From positions 1-64,000 of the forward strand of contig CAINNJ010000059.1 of NCBI GenBank assembly GCA_903851195.1: a stretch of 64,000 bases of DNA. Reading direction: 5' to 3'. Each line of letters opens with the position of its first letter. Within the stretch, counting starts at the first letter, position 1. Made by a program: the position numbers and the translations under genes. Shown in pieces: positions 52,255-60,775 of this stretch. The notes beneath the pieces are model-generated. The model saw nothing but the letters and a program-made list of their open reading frames with translations. It had not been told where the DNA came from and did no database searches. Source of the DNA: an uncultured Acidobacteriia bacterium (GTDB taxonomy: Bacteria; Acidobacteriota; Terriglobia; Bryobacterales; Bryobacteraceae).

Positions 52255-52983
52255 ATGAACACGCAACCTATCCATCTCACGGAAGAAGATCTCGTCCTGC
52301 TGTACTACCGGGAGCCCGGTCTTCCCGGCGGCGCCCGCGAGCACCTGCGGACGTGCGGCACCTGCAGTGCCGCCGCCGAATCGCTGGCCAAAACCCTGAA
52401 CGCCTGCGACGAATGGACCGTTCCGGAGCCGCCCGTCGATTTCAGCCGCGGCATCTGGGCCGGCGTTGCGCCGCGCCTCGAACCTCGCGCCCGCCGGTCC
52501 TGGCTGCTGCCTGCCCGGTGGCTGGTGCCGGCGTTCTGTGCCCTGCTGCTGGCCGCTTTCCTGATTGGCCGCGTCTCGAAAAAGCCCGAGCCCGCCCTCG
52601 CCGCCGGTCTCTCTGACCAGGCGCGCCAGCGCATCATGGCCATCACTCTCGCCGATCATCTGGACCGCGCCGAACTGCTGCTGACGGAGATCTCGAATGC
52701 CACCGACACGGCCCCGGACTTCTCGTCCGCCCGTTACCGCGCGCAGGATCTTGTCGGCGAAGGCCGTCTCATCCTGCAGACTATCTCGGCGGAAACCGGC
52801 GAAACCGCCACCACTTCCTTGCTGGACGAAGTCGAGCGTTTCATGCTCGAAGTCGCCAACTCGCCCGACCGCGTGACCCCGGAAGAACTGCAAACGCTGC
52901 AGCGCCGCATGAATTCGGGTTCTTTGCTTTTCAAAGTCAGAATTATTCAATCGAATTTCAGGACCGAAGGACAAAAATCATGA
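52255..52983 (+). CDS. Anti-sigma factor with zinc-finger-like N-terminus
   Basis: 242 residues. The N-terminal segment REHLRTCGTCSAAAE has the HxxxCxxC layout of anti-sigma zinc fingers. A single membrane helix (WLVPAFCALLLAAFLIG) at about 88-104 separates it from a periplasmic, helical C-terminal part of about 140 residues. This is the standard arrangement for relaying an envelope signal to the cognate sigma factor. ATG at 52255 is chosen; upstream extension would overlap the sigma gene. Its stop overlaps the next start by ATGA. Confidence 0.88.
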   Translation: MNTQPIHLTEEDLVLLYYREPGLPGGAREHLRTCGTCSAAAESLAKTLNACDEWTVPEPPVDFSRGIWAGVAPRLEPRARRSWLLPARWLVPAFCALLLAAFLIGRVSKKPEPALAAGLSDQARQRIMAITLADHLDRAELLLTEISNATDTAPDFSSARYRAQDLVGEGRLILQTISAETGETATTSLLDEVERFMLEVANSPDRVTPEELQTLQRRMNSGSLLFKVRIIQSNFRTEGQKS

Positions 52984-54341
52984 ATTACTGGAAAATTGCG
53001 CTGCTTGCCGGAGCCCTCGCTCTGCCTCTCCATTCCCAGGAGAACCTCCCGGACGCCCGGGAAGCCGTGGCGAAAGCGAAATCGGCCGCGGCCATGACGG
53101 GCGAGATCCGCGAAGCGATCAAAGGCCGGATCGAAACGGAGATCGCGGTTTCCCTGGCCAACGCCGAAGGGAAGGCGATGGCCCGTGCGATGGCCGGCTC
53201 TCTTCTGCCGCAGGTCAAAGTCCGCAGCTTTGGCGGCGATGGCGCGTACGAATCCGGCACCCGTCTGCTCGACGAACGCAAATACGACGAAGCTCTGCTG
53301 CGGTTCAACGCCGTGATCGATTCCAAAGGTGCCCGTGCCGATGGCGCGCTCTACTGGAAGGCCTACGCGCTGAACCGGCTCGGCCGCCGCGACGAGTCCC
53401 TGGCCTCAATCGCCGCCCTGCGCCGCGATTTTCCGCAAAGCCACTGGCTCAATGACGCGCAGGCGCTCGAGGTCGAGGTCAAACAGGGCTCCGGCCAGGC
53501 CGTGGCCCCCGCCGACGAGACCAACGAAGAACTGAAGCTGATGGCCATCAACGGCCTGATGAATGCCGATCCTGAACGCGCCATTCCCTTGCTCGAAAAC
53601 CTTCTCAAGGGCAACAGCGCGCCCCGCGTGAAAGACCGCGCCATGTTCGTCCTGACCCAGAGCCGCACGCCCCGCGCCCATCAGGTGCTTACCGACTACG
53701 CGAAGGGCGCCGGGAATCCGGACCTGCAGATCCGCGCCATCCGCTACATCGGCATGTCCGGAACTACCGAAGCCCAGCAGCAACTCGTGACCGTCTACGG
53801 CGCGTCGTCCGATACCGCCGTGAAGCGCGAAGTCATCCGGTCGCTGATGGTGTCCCGTGCCCGCGACCCGCTCTTCAATCTCGCCAAAACCGAAAAGGAT
53901 GCCGAACTCCGCCTCGAAGCAATTCGCCAGCTCGGCGCGATGAGGGCCGGCGATCAGCTCACGCAGCTTTATGCGTCGGAGGCGTCTCCGGAAAACCGCA
54001 TCCAGATTCTCCGCAGCATGTTCGTGGCCGGCGCGGCGGACAAGATGCTCGAAATCGCGAAGACCGAGAAGGATCCGAAGGTTCGCAGCGAAGCGATCCG
54101 CAGCCTCGCGATGTCGCGCTCCACGTCTCTCGACACGCTGGCCCAGCTGTACACATCCGATACGGATCCGAAAGCCAAACGGGAACTCATCAACGGCCTG
54201 CACTCCCGCGGTGACGCCAAACCGCTGATCGATTTGGCGAAGAAAGAGTCCGACCCCGCCATGAAGAAGTACATCGTGGAACGGCTCTCCAACATGCGCA
54301 GCAAAGAGGCCACCGACTACATGATGGAGCTGCTCAAATGA
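52980..54341 (+). CDS. Exported TPR/HEAT-repeat protein
   Basis: 453 residues. After a signal peptide (MNYWKIALLAGALALPLHSQ) and a helical lead comes a TPR-like stretch (GTRLLDERKYDEALLRFNAVID...ADGALYWKAYALNRLGRRDESLASI), then from about residue 180 a run of HEAT-like repeats with LRLEAIRQLGAM / VRSEAIRSLAMS patterns. It probably forms a periplasmic alpha-solenoid that binds proteins. Coupling to sigma/anti-sigma genes suggests a role in sensing or in the induced response. No catalytic residues are seen. Confidence 0.88.
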   Translation: MNYWKIALLAGALALPLHSQENLPDAREAVAKAKSAAAMTGEIREAIKGRIETEIAVSLANAEGKAMARAMAGSLLPQVKVRSFGGDGAYESGTRLLDERKYDEALLRFNAVIDSKGARADGALYWKAYALNRLGRRDESLASIAALRRDFPQSHWLNDAQALEVEVKQGSGQAVAPADETNEELKLMAINGLMNADPERAIPLLENLLKGNSAPRVKDRAMFVLTQSRTPRAHQVLTDYAKGAGNPDLQIRAIRYIGMSGTTEAQQQLVTVYGASSDTAVKREVIRSLMVSRARDPLFNLAKTEKDAELRLEAIRQLGAMRAGDQLTQLYASEASPENRIQILRSMFVAGAADKMLEIAKTEKDPKVRSEAIRSLAMSRSTSLDTLAQLYTSDTDPKAKRELINGLHSRGDAKPLIDLAKKESDPAMKKYIVERLSNMRSKEATDYMMELLK

Positions 54342-55327
54342 GATCGCTTTTGCTTCTGACAACGGCCTCCGCGCTGCTGGCCCAACAGCCGCAAATCGAA
54401 AACGCGAAGCTCGAAACCAATGCCTTCTCGGGGGCGCTGGAATCGCAACTTCGTCAGTTCGGCACCGGCCCCTTCTGGGCAGGCTATACGGAACCGATCA
54501 TCCCCGGCCGCCACGGTGACATGTGCTGGAACACAGGGGACGGCCTGAACGACCAGCAGCACGCCACCGGAGCGCCGGTGCGTCTCGAAGGCCCCACGGC
54601 GCTGGTCGTGCTGATTCGGATCGACAACTCGCAGGTGGAGCAGCTTCGCGTCACCTCGCCCGACTGCCGCCTCGACGGTGGGGGTCTTCCGTTCCACTGG
54701 CTGACCGGTGTTTCGTCCGACGCCAGCATTGCCTGGCTAAAAACACAGGCCACCGGCGCCAAACCGGACCGCGCGCTGCAGGTGATCGCGCTCCACGCCG
54801 GGTCCGCCGCCGATCGCGCTCTGGAGGACCTGACCACTGCCGCCCAGCCCGAACGCGTGCGGGAACGCGCCGCCTTCTGGCTCGGCAATTCCCGCGGCGC
54901 GTTCGGAGTCACCATCCTCAAACGAATGCTGGCTGCCGATCCGAGCCTCAAGGTCAAAGAACAGGTGATCTTCGCGCTCTCGCAAAGCAAAGATCCGGCC
55001 GGGCTCGCCGCCGTGATGGACGCCGCCAGGAACAACGCCAGTCCGCAAATTCGCGGCAAAGCCCTCTTCTGGCTGGCGCAGAAGGCCGCCAACAAACAGA
55101 CCGAAGACGTTCTCAAGCGCGCTGTCGCCGAAGATCCGGAGCGCTCGGTCAAAGAGCAGGCCGTGTTCGCGCTGAAGCAGCTTCCGGAATCTCAGGGCGT
55201 GCCGCTGCTGATCGAGATCGCAAAGACCCACCCCGACCCGGCTGTTCGCAAAAAAGCCATGTTCTGGCTGGGGCAATCGAAAGACTCACGCGCCCTCGAT
55301 TACTTCGCGCAGGTTCTGAAGCCCTGA
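54338..55327 (+). CDS. Exported HEAT-repeat protein
   Basis: 329 residues, overlapping the preceding gene by ATGA. A signal peptide (MRSLLLLTTASALLAQQ) precedes a unique N-terminal domain of about 125 residues with two cysteines (DMCWNTGDG and SPDCRLDGG) that fits no family I know. HEAT-like repeats follow (VRERAAFWLGNSRG, VKEQVIFALSQSKD, IRGKALFWLAQKA, VKEQAVFALKQLPE, VRKKAMFWLGQSKD), one every ~30-35 residues. It is the last gene of the sigma operon before a 26-bp gap to the acylase. Confidence 0.86.
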   Translation: MRSLLLLTTASALLAQQPQIENAKLETNAFSGALESQLRQFGTGPFWAGYTEPIIPGRHGDMCWNTGDGLNDQQHATGAPVRLEGPTALVVLIRIDNSQVEQLRVTSPDCRLDGGGLPFHWLTGVSSDASIAWLKTQATGAKPDRALQVIALHAGSAADRALEDLTTAAQPERVRERAAFWLGNSRGAFGVTILKRMLAADPSLKVKEQVIFALSQSKDPAGLAAVMDAARNNASPQIRGKALFWLAQKAANKQTEDVLKRAVAEDPERSVKEQAVFALKQLPESQGVPLLIEIAKTHPDPAVRKKAMFWLGQSKDSRALDYFAQVLKP

Positions 55328-55353
55328 GTCAGTGTTAGAATCGGCGAATCTGA

Positions 55354-57462
55354 ATGCGCCTGCTGCCGATTCTTCTTCTCGCCACCACTTGTATCGCCGC
55401 GCCGAAAACCGAGATCCTCTGGGACCAGTACGGTGTCCCGCACATCTTCGCCGCCACCCGTGAGGCCATGTTCCACGCTCACGGGTGGGCGCAGGCGCAG
55501 AATCAGGCCAACCTGTTGCTGCTTCTTTACGGGGAGTCGCGGGGCCGCGCCGCGGAGTACTGGGGACAGTCGCATCTGGACCTGGATCGCTGGGTGCAGA
55601 CGAACGGCGTTCCCGAACGCGCGAAGCTCTGGTATGACGCGCAGGATCCTCAGTTCCGCAAGTACCTGGACGCCTTCGCGGCCGGCATCAACGACTTCGC
55701 CAAAGCGCATCCCGATTCCATCGGCGCCGAGTACCGCGTGGTCCTCCCGGTTACCGGCATCGATGTCGTCGGCCACTCCCTGCGCGCCGTCCACTATATG
55801 TACATGGGCTCGCGCGAACGCATGCAGCGCGAGGTCACGGCGTTCCAGCGCGGCCGCACGGTAGCCGAACTCCGCACGCCTCTCGATGACGAACTGGCCG
55901 CCGGCTCCAACACCTGGGCCATCGGACCACCCCACTCCGCCAGTGGCAAGGCGATGCTCATCATCAACCCGCATCTGGCCTGGGGCGACACGTTCTACCG
56001 CTATATGGAAGTGCATCTGAACGGTCCCGGCTACGATCTTTATGGCGCCCCGCAGATCGGCTTCCCGGTGCCCGTGGTCGGCTTCAACCGCCGGGCCGGC
56101 TGGGGCCGCACCGTCAACACCATCGACACCGTCGATTTCTACCAGCTCACCGTGAAAGACGGGCAGTACGAATTCGACGGCCAGTTGCGCCCCTTCGAGC
56201 ACGAAACGAAGACGCTGCGCGTCCGGCAGGCGGACGGAACTCTGCGCGACGAAAAACTGGAGATTCGCCGCAGTGTGCACGGTCCCGTCGTCTTCAACGA
56301 CGGTACGCTCACCGTCGCCATGCGCGTGGCCGGACTCGACCGTCCGAAGATGCTGGAACAGTGGTTCCGCATGGGGGAAGCGCGCAATCTGGAAGAGTTC
56401 AAAAACGCGCTCCGCATGATGGCCATTCCCATGTGGAATGCCAACTACGCCGATGCCGACGGGCACATCATGATGGTGTTCGACGGTCTGGTCCCGAAGC
56501 GCAACGCCGGCGACTACCAGGCGTGGCAAAAGGTCATGCCGGGAAATTCGTCGGCCAACCTCTGGACGGAATACCTGTCCTTCGACGAACTCCCGAAATC
56601 CATCGATCCGCCTTCCGGCTGGACGCAGAACACCAATGAGCCGCCGTGGACCATGACTCTGCCCCCGCTCGATCGTTCCCTGTATCCCGCGTATGTGGCG
56701 CCAGCCGGCGATACCATGCCGCAGATGCGCACCCTGCGCTCGCTCCACATGATCACGGAAGACCCGAAGATCAGCTACGAAAAGCTGGTGGCGGACAAAC
56801 TCTCCACCCGCATGGAACTGGCCGACAAGGTCCTGCCCGATCTGCTGAAGGCCGCGGCAGGTGGCACCGAAGCCGCGCGCGTCCTCGAAAAATGGGACCA
56901 CCTGACGGAGACCGACAGCCGGGGCGCGGTGCTCTTCCAGTTGTTTGCGGACCGCTACCTCGGGGGCAACGGGGGCATCGCCGCCCGCATGCGCGTGAAG
57001 TACGATCCCGCGAAGCCCCTTGAAACCGGCTATGGTCTTGCCGACCCGGCCTCCGCACTCGAAGCTCTTGCCGCCGCCGCCGAGCAGTGCCGGAAGACGT
57101 ACGGCTCTCTGGATGTGAAGTGGGGCGATGTGTTCCGCTTCGCGAGCGGCACGGGCGACGTGCCTGGCAACGGAGGCTCCGGCAATTCCGGCGTTTTCCG
57201 CACCGTCGCTTTCACGCGCAAAGCGGGGGACAAGTTCTATGCGGCGCATGGCGAGACGTTCGTCTGCGCCATCGAGTTCTCCGCCACGCAACGGGCACAG
57301 TGCTCGGTCAGCTACGGAAATTCGAGCCAGCCGGGCTCGCCTCACCTCGCCGATCAGTTACCGCTGATGACGGAGAAGAAGCTGCACCCGGTCTGGCGCG
57401 ATCGCAAGGAGATTGAAGCGCACCTTGCCAGGAAAGATCAAGCCGGCAAAGACCGGTTCTGA
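55354..57462 (+). CDS. Penicillin amidase-family Ntn-hydrolase (acylase), exported
   Basis: 702 residues with signal peptide MRLLPILLLATTCIAA. The alpha segment has DQYGVPHIFAAT. The spacer ends before GSNTWAIGP, where Ser185 would become the N-terminal nucleophile after self-cleavage. Beta-chain hallmarks include NPHL, GRTVNTIDTVDFYQL and a later VRRSVHGPV-like block (RRSVHGPVVF). The best relatives by layout are acyl-homoserine-lactone and aculeacin-type acylases, but the substrate cannot be told. It is 26 bp after the HEAT operon, with TAGAAT 12 bases before the ATG, so it may be separately transcribed. Confidence 0.9.
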   Translation: MRLLPILLLATTCIAAPKTEILWDQYGVPHIFAATREAMFHAHGWAQAQNQANLLLLLYGESRGRAAEYWGQSHLDLDRWVQTNGVPERAKLWYDAQDPQFRKYLDAFAAGINDFAKAHPDSIGAEYRVVLPVTGIDVVGHSLRAVHYMYMGSRERMQREVTAFQRGRTVAELRTPLDDELAAGSNTWAIGPPHSASGKAMLIINPHLAWGDTFYRYMEVHLNGPGYDLYGAPQIGFPVPVVGFNRRAGWGRTVNTIDTVDFYQLTVKDGQYEFDGQLRPFEHETKTLRVRQADGTLRDEKLEIRRSVHGPVVFNDGTLTVAMRVAGLDRPKMLEQWFRMGEARNLEEFKNALRMMAIPMWNANYADADGHIMMVFDGLVPKRNAGDYQAWQKVMPGNSSANLWTEYLSFDELPKSIDPPSGWTQNTNEPPWTMTLPPLDRSLYPAYVAPAGDTMPQMRTLRSLHMITEDPKISYEKLVADKLSTRMELADKVLPDLLKAAAGGTEAARVLEKWDHLTETDSRGAVLFQLFADRYLGGNGGIAARMRVKYDPAKPLETGYGLADPASALEALAAAAEQCRKTYGSLDVKWGDVFRFASGTGDVPGNGGSGNSGVFRTVAFTRKAGDKFYAAHGETFVCAIEFSATQRAQCSVSYGNSSQPGSPHLADQLPLMTEKKLHPVWRDRKEIEAHLARKDQAGKDRF

Positions 57463-57466
57463 TGCG

Positions 57467-57793
57467 CTACAGGACCGTGGTGCCGGCGTAAGGCGCCACC
57501 GCTGCCCGCAGGTCGTTGCGCGGCATCACCGCCCAGCCAATGAAGTACAGCACCAGAGGCACGCCCGTGAAAATCACGGCGAGAATCCAGCACAGCCGGA
57601 CCAGGGTAACGTCCGCGTTCAGGTAGTTCGCAAGGCCGGCGCAGACGCCGCCCAGCTTCTTCCGGAACATATCGCGTTCCAGCGGCCGGGGCGGTGCCAC
57701 ATAAGTTCCCGCGGGGACGCCGGCGGGTTTACCGCAGGCTGCGCAAAAACGATCCTGATCGAGCATCCGAACACCACAAGTGGTACAGAACAT
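57467..57793 (-). CDS. PspC-domain protein with zinc ribbon
   Basis: 108 residues from the ATG at 57793, which has a GAGGAAG signal; the longer frame lacks one. An N-terminal four-Cys ribbon (MFCTTCG...FCAACGKP) is followed by a PspC domain (FRKKLGGVCAGLANYLNADVTLVRLCWILAVIFTGVPLVLYFIGWAVMP) with one or two membrane helices. PspC-like proteins sense envelope stress. Convergent with the acylase gene, 4 bp apart. Confidence 0.92.
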   Translation of the reverse strand: MFCTTCGVRMLDQDRFCAACGKPAGVPAGTYVAPPRPLERDMFRKKLGGVCAGLANYLNADVTLVRLCWILAVIFTGVPLVLYFIGWAVMPRNDLRAAVAPYAGTTVL

Positions 57794-57842
57794 AAGTCTT
57801 CCTCGTCTCACCAAACGCATTCGGCGGCGCGGAAGTTCGGGA

Positions 57843-57848
57843 TAAGAT
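57843..57848 (+). promoter_or_regulatory. Candidate -10 element (TAAGAT) six bases before the cytochrome P460 gene
   Basis: TAAGAT is followed by CAACTC and the ATG at 57855, the same hexamer and spacing as before the CE15 gene. A weak TTCGGC is 17 bases upstream of it. Confidence 0.42.
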
Positions 57849-57854
57849 CAACTC

Positions 57855-59504
57855 ATGCGTTTTTTAGCACTTGCCGGCCTGCTCGCGACGGCGGCCTTCG
57901 CGCAGGACTCCGGCGCGCCCCGCTACGCGGCAAACGGCTCACTCCGGTTTCCGGCCGACTACCGCGAGTGGGTCTTCCTCAGTTCCGGACTCGGCATGAC
58001 CTATGGTCCCGCCGCCCCCGCCGCCGGTGAAAACCCGCGGTTTGACAATGTGTTCGTCAATCGCGCCGCGTACCGGGCCTTCCTGCAGACGGGGACGTGG
58101 CCGGAAAAGACCGTACTCGTGCTGGAGATCCGGGCCTCGCAGTCGAAAGGCTCGATTAATCAGGGCGGCCATTTTCAGGCCGATACGGCGGCGATCGAGG
58201 TCGAAGTAAAGGACGGGGGGAAGTGGACGTTTTACAGCTTCGGCAAAGCGGAAGCCGACGGCAAAGCGGAAGCCGACGGCAAACCCTTTGCCCGCACCGA
58301 AAGCTGCTATGCCTGCCATGCGGCCAACGGCGCGGTAGACAATACCTTCGTCCAGTTCTATCCGACTCTGCTGCCCGTCGCGAAGGAGAAACACACGCTC
58401 GCCGGCACCGGTCTGCCCTTCACGGAACACACCATCGCGGCGGACCTGAAAGGCGGCTACCAGACCGTGGTTGCCGACATGAATCATGACGGCAAGCCCG
58501 ACATCATCGCTCTCGCCTCAGGCGGTCTGGATCTGGTCTGGTTTGAAAACCCTACCTGGCAAAAACACGTTCTCGCCACCAACCTGCCGAAGACCATCAA
58601 CTGCGCTGCCGAGGATATCGATGGCGACGGCATCCCCGAAATCGTGCTGGCATGGGAGTTCGCCAATAATGCCGCGAACAGCATCGGGAAAGTCGGCGTG
58701 CTGCATCATGAAGGCGACCCCCGCCAGCCCTGGAAACTGCAGCAGATCGATACTTTGACCACCTCGCACCGCTTGCGCTGGGCCGACATCGACGGCTCCG
58801 GAAAGAAGGTCGCCATCAACGCCGCACTTACCGGCGCCCATGCCGCCCCGCCCACTTACGGCGGCGATCATGCCCCCCTGGTGATGTATCGTCCGGGGGA
58901 CTGGAAACGGGAAGTCATCAGTGAGGCGAATGAGGGCGTGCAGCACGGCATCCTGATCACGAAGTGGGATCCGAAGGACAAGCGGGACAGCATCCTGACC
59001 GCAAGCTTTTCCGGCATCCACCTGCTCCAGTACGGCCAGAACGGCTGGACACGAACCGAACTTTCGAAGGGGGATCCTTCTCCGTGCCCGAAGTGTGGTT
59101 CGAGCGACATTGCCATCGGCTATCTCGGCCGGGACAAGCTGGCCAAAGACAAGTTCCTCGCCGCCATCGAGCCCTGGCATGGCAATCAGGTGGCGATTTA
59201 CACCCTGCATGGCAAGACCTGGGAACGCACACAGATCGACGATTCCCTCACCGACGGTCATACCATCCTCACCGCGGACCTGGATGGAGACGGCCGCGAC
59301 GAAGTGATCGCAGGCTTCCGCCAGGGAAGCAAAAGCGTCTTCGTCTACCACGAAACGAAGAACGGCTGGGAGAAGCAGATTCTGGATAACGGCGGCATGG
59401 GCGCGGCTTCCTGTGCGGCCGCCGATCTCAATCACGACGGCGCGGTGGACCTTGTCTGTATCGGATCAACCACGCTGAAGTGGTACGAGAACACCCGACA
59501 CTAA
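57855..59504 (+). CDS. Cytochrome P460-like domain fused to FG-GAP/VCBS propeller, exported
   Basis: 549 residues. After a signal peptide (MRFLALAGLLATAAFA) the first domain (about 25-175) matches cytochrome P460: FPADYREWVFLSSGLGMTYG, VLVLEIR and the heme-binding ESCYACHAANGA. The remaining ~365 residues form FG-GAP/VCBS units with Asp-rich turns (ADMNHDGKPDIIA, DIDGDGIPEIVL, ADLDGDGRDEVIAG, ADLNHDGAVDLVC) that likely bind calcium in a beta-propeller. The fusion of a heme domain and a propeller is unusual. An 18-bp duplication encodes two copies of GKAEAD before the heme motif. It overlaps the next convergent gene by 4 bp. Confidence 0.85.
   Translation: MRFLALAGLLATAAFAQDSGAPRYAANGSLRFPADYREWVFLSSGLGMTYGPAAPAAGENPRFDNVFVNRAAYRAFLQTGTWPEKTVLVLEIRASQSKGSINQGGHFQADTAAIEVEVKDGGKWTFYSFGKAEADGKAEADGKPFARTESCYACHAANGAVDNTFVQFYPTLLPVAKEKHTLAGTGLPFTEHTIAADLKGGYQTVVADMNHDGKPDIIALASGGLDLVWFENPTWQKHVLATNLPKTINCAAEDIDGDGIPEIVLAWEFANNAANSIGKVGVLHHEGDPRQPWKLQQIDTLTTSHRLRWADIDGSGKKVAINAALTGAHAAPPTYGGDHAPLVMYRPGDWKREVISEANEGVQHGILITKWDPKDKRDSILTASFSGIHLLQYGQNGWTRTELSKGDPSPCPKCGSSDIAIGYLGRDKLAKDKFLAAIEPWHGNQVAIYTLHGKTWERTQIDDSLTDGHTILTADLDGDGRDEVIAGFRQGSKSVFVYHETKNGWEKQILDNGGMGAASCAAADLNHDGAVDLVCIGSTTLKWYENTRH
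58242..58277 (+). repeat. Two copies of an 18-bp tandem repeat inside the P460 fusion gene
   Basis: GGCAAAGCGGAAGCCGAC occurs twice in a row (58242-58259, 58260-58277), with a partial third copy. It duplicates GKAEAD in frame and probably arose by slippage. Confidence 0.85.
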
Positions 59505-60571
59505 CTGTTTCGCCGGAGGCGCCTCTGCGAAATCCCGACCAGCAACAGTCCCGCGCTGAACAGAATCCAGGTGGAAGGTTCCGGCATGGAACTTAGCGGA
59601 GAAATGGGATCGGCGCCCGCCGGCAAGGTTCCGTTGAACAGCACATCGTGTAGTTCGGTGGTCCCGGCGATCGTGTTTGCAATCAGTTGCCCGTTGATCT
59701 GTCCCCAGGTGCCCGTGAACCCGGCATAGGGCGCAAGAATCGTCCCGTTAAACGCAATGGCACTCAGGGACAGACTCGTGGCGCTGCCGAAATTGAAGAT
59801 CACGTTATTCGTCTTCACGCCACTGATGTTGATGGATCCGCCATTGAATGAATCCGCGGTGCCCGCGACGTTGACAATCACCGTGGAACTCTCCGGCGCC
59901 GAGATGTTAATGGTCTTCCCGGTGTAACTCGAGTCTTTCAGATTGAAGATGTTGGTGGTTTCGCTCTGCCCTTTTAACGTATAGGTTCCGTAGCCGTCAT
60001 CGCCGACAACTCCGTTGGCCTGTTGGGAGGCAAGAGTGGCCGAGAGGGACCGAAGATCGGTCTTGGCGCTGAGGAAGTCGATCGGGGATGCCGCGGGCTT
60101 CGACTCTTTCGCGTTTTTCAGCGTGGTGCCCGATGAATAAGTCCCTCCGTAGCTGATGGTCCCGCCCACCGATCCGCCGCTTGCCGGATTGTTGAAGTTG
60201 CCGTTGACCACCGCATTATTCGGCAGGGTTGGTCCGGTCCAGGTCATATTGCCGCCCACGAAGGCATCGCCTCCGCCCAGTGAGGCGTACACATTCGTGA
60301 AGTTCCCGCCGACCACCAGATCGTAAATGCCGGCCCCGTCCGCCCCATGCTTGCTGGCGATGGTAAAACTTCCGCCGGCCGGAGCGAAGTTGCCGCCGAC
60401 CGCGAGTCGCCCTTCCGAATCCGTGCCGGATTCCGTGAAGTCGCTGAAGGCGAATGCGTTGTAGCCGGTCGCGGCGCCCAGTGTCAGCACGGACGCCTGC
60501 GCCGGCCTGAAGGCTCCGAGAAGGAGAATCATCATCATCGTCCGGCCAGCCCGTCTTAAGGAAGCTCTCAT
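59501..60571 (-). CDS. Choice-of-anchor A family protein with PEP-CTERM tail
   Basis: 356 residues from the ATG at 60571, which has AGGTGA upstream; the longer frame to 60628 lacks such a signal. A signal peptide ([26 protein letters not shown]) is followed by a repetitive right-handed beta segment with [42 protein letters not shown] typical of the choice-of-anchor A domain. The C-terminus is [27 protein letters not shown], a PEP-CTERM signal. It is a probable surface protein exported by an exosortase located elsewhere. Confidence 0.86.
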   Translation of the reverse strand: MRASLRRAGRTMMMILLLGAFRPAQASVLTLGAATGYNAFAFSDFTESGTDSEGRLAVGGNFAPAGGSFTIASKHGADGAGIYDLVVGGNFTNVYASLGGGDAFVGGNMTWTGPTLPNNAVVNGNFNNPASGGSVGGTISYGGTYSSGTTLKNAKESKPAASPIDFLSAKTDLRSLSATLASQQANGVVGDDGYGTYTLKGQSETTNIFNLKDSSYTGKTINISAPESSTVIVNVAGTADSFNGGSINISGVKTNNVIFNFGSATSLSLSAIAFNGTILAPYAGFTGTWGQINGQLIANTIAGTTELHDVLFNGTLPAGADPISPLSSMPEPSTWILFSAGLLLVGISQRRLRRNS

Positions 60572-60763
60572 GCCGGTGTCACCTGTCAGAAGTCCTGTGT
60601 CGAAGCTCACATTCCGGAGTCTAGTCACTTATCCGTACGGGAAGATAGGGGCGAAGTCATGGAACTAAGGGGTCAAACGGGTACTGGACCCGGCCAAATG
60701 TTCCGAGTCCCGAGCGTGCCACAGAACGGCTTCCGGGACCCCGGAAGGTTTTCCCGATGCTCC

Positions 60764-60769
60764 TATACT
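60764..60769 (+). promoter_or_regulatory. Candidate -10 element (TATACT) six bases before uvrB
   Basis: TATACT, six bases (GGAACA), then the ATG. A start site at the ATG would give a leaderless or near-leaderless mRNA. GGA within the spacer is too close to act as a normal Shine-Dalgarno. No -35 was identified. Confidence 0.45.
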
Positions 60770-60775
60770 GGAACA

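Noticed and set aside
55300-57345. A 681-codon minus-strand open frame antisense to the acylase
   Set aside because: No family motif; the plus strand has the GSN nucleophile and a complete Ntn-hydrolase layout.
60659-60775. Upstream extension of uvrB
   Set aside because: UvrB proteins start at the MSFQLAVSY region. The extension has no homology and would remove the -10-like element.
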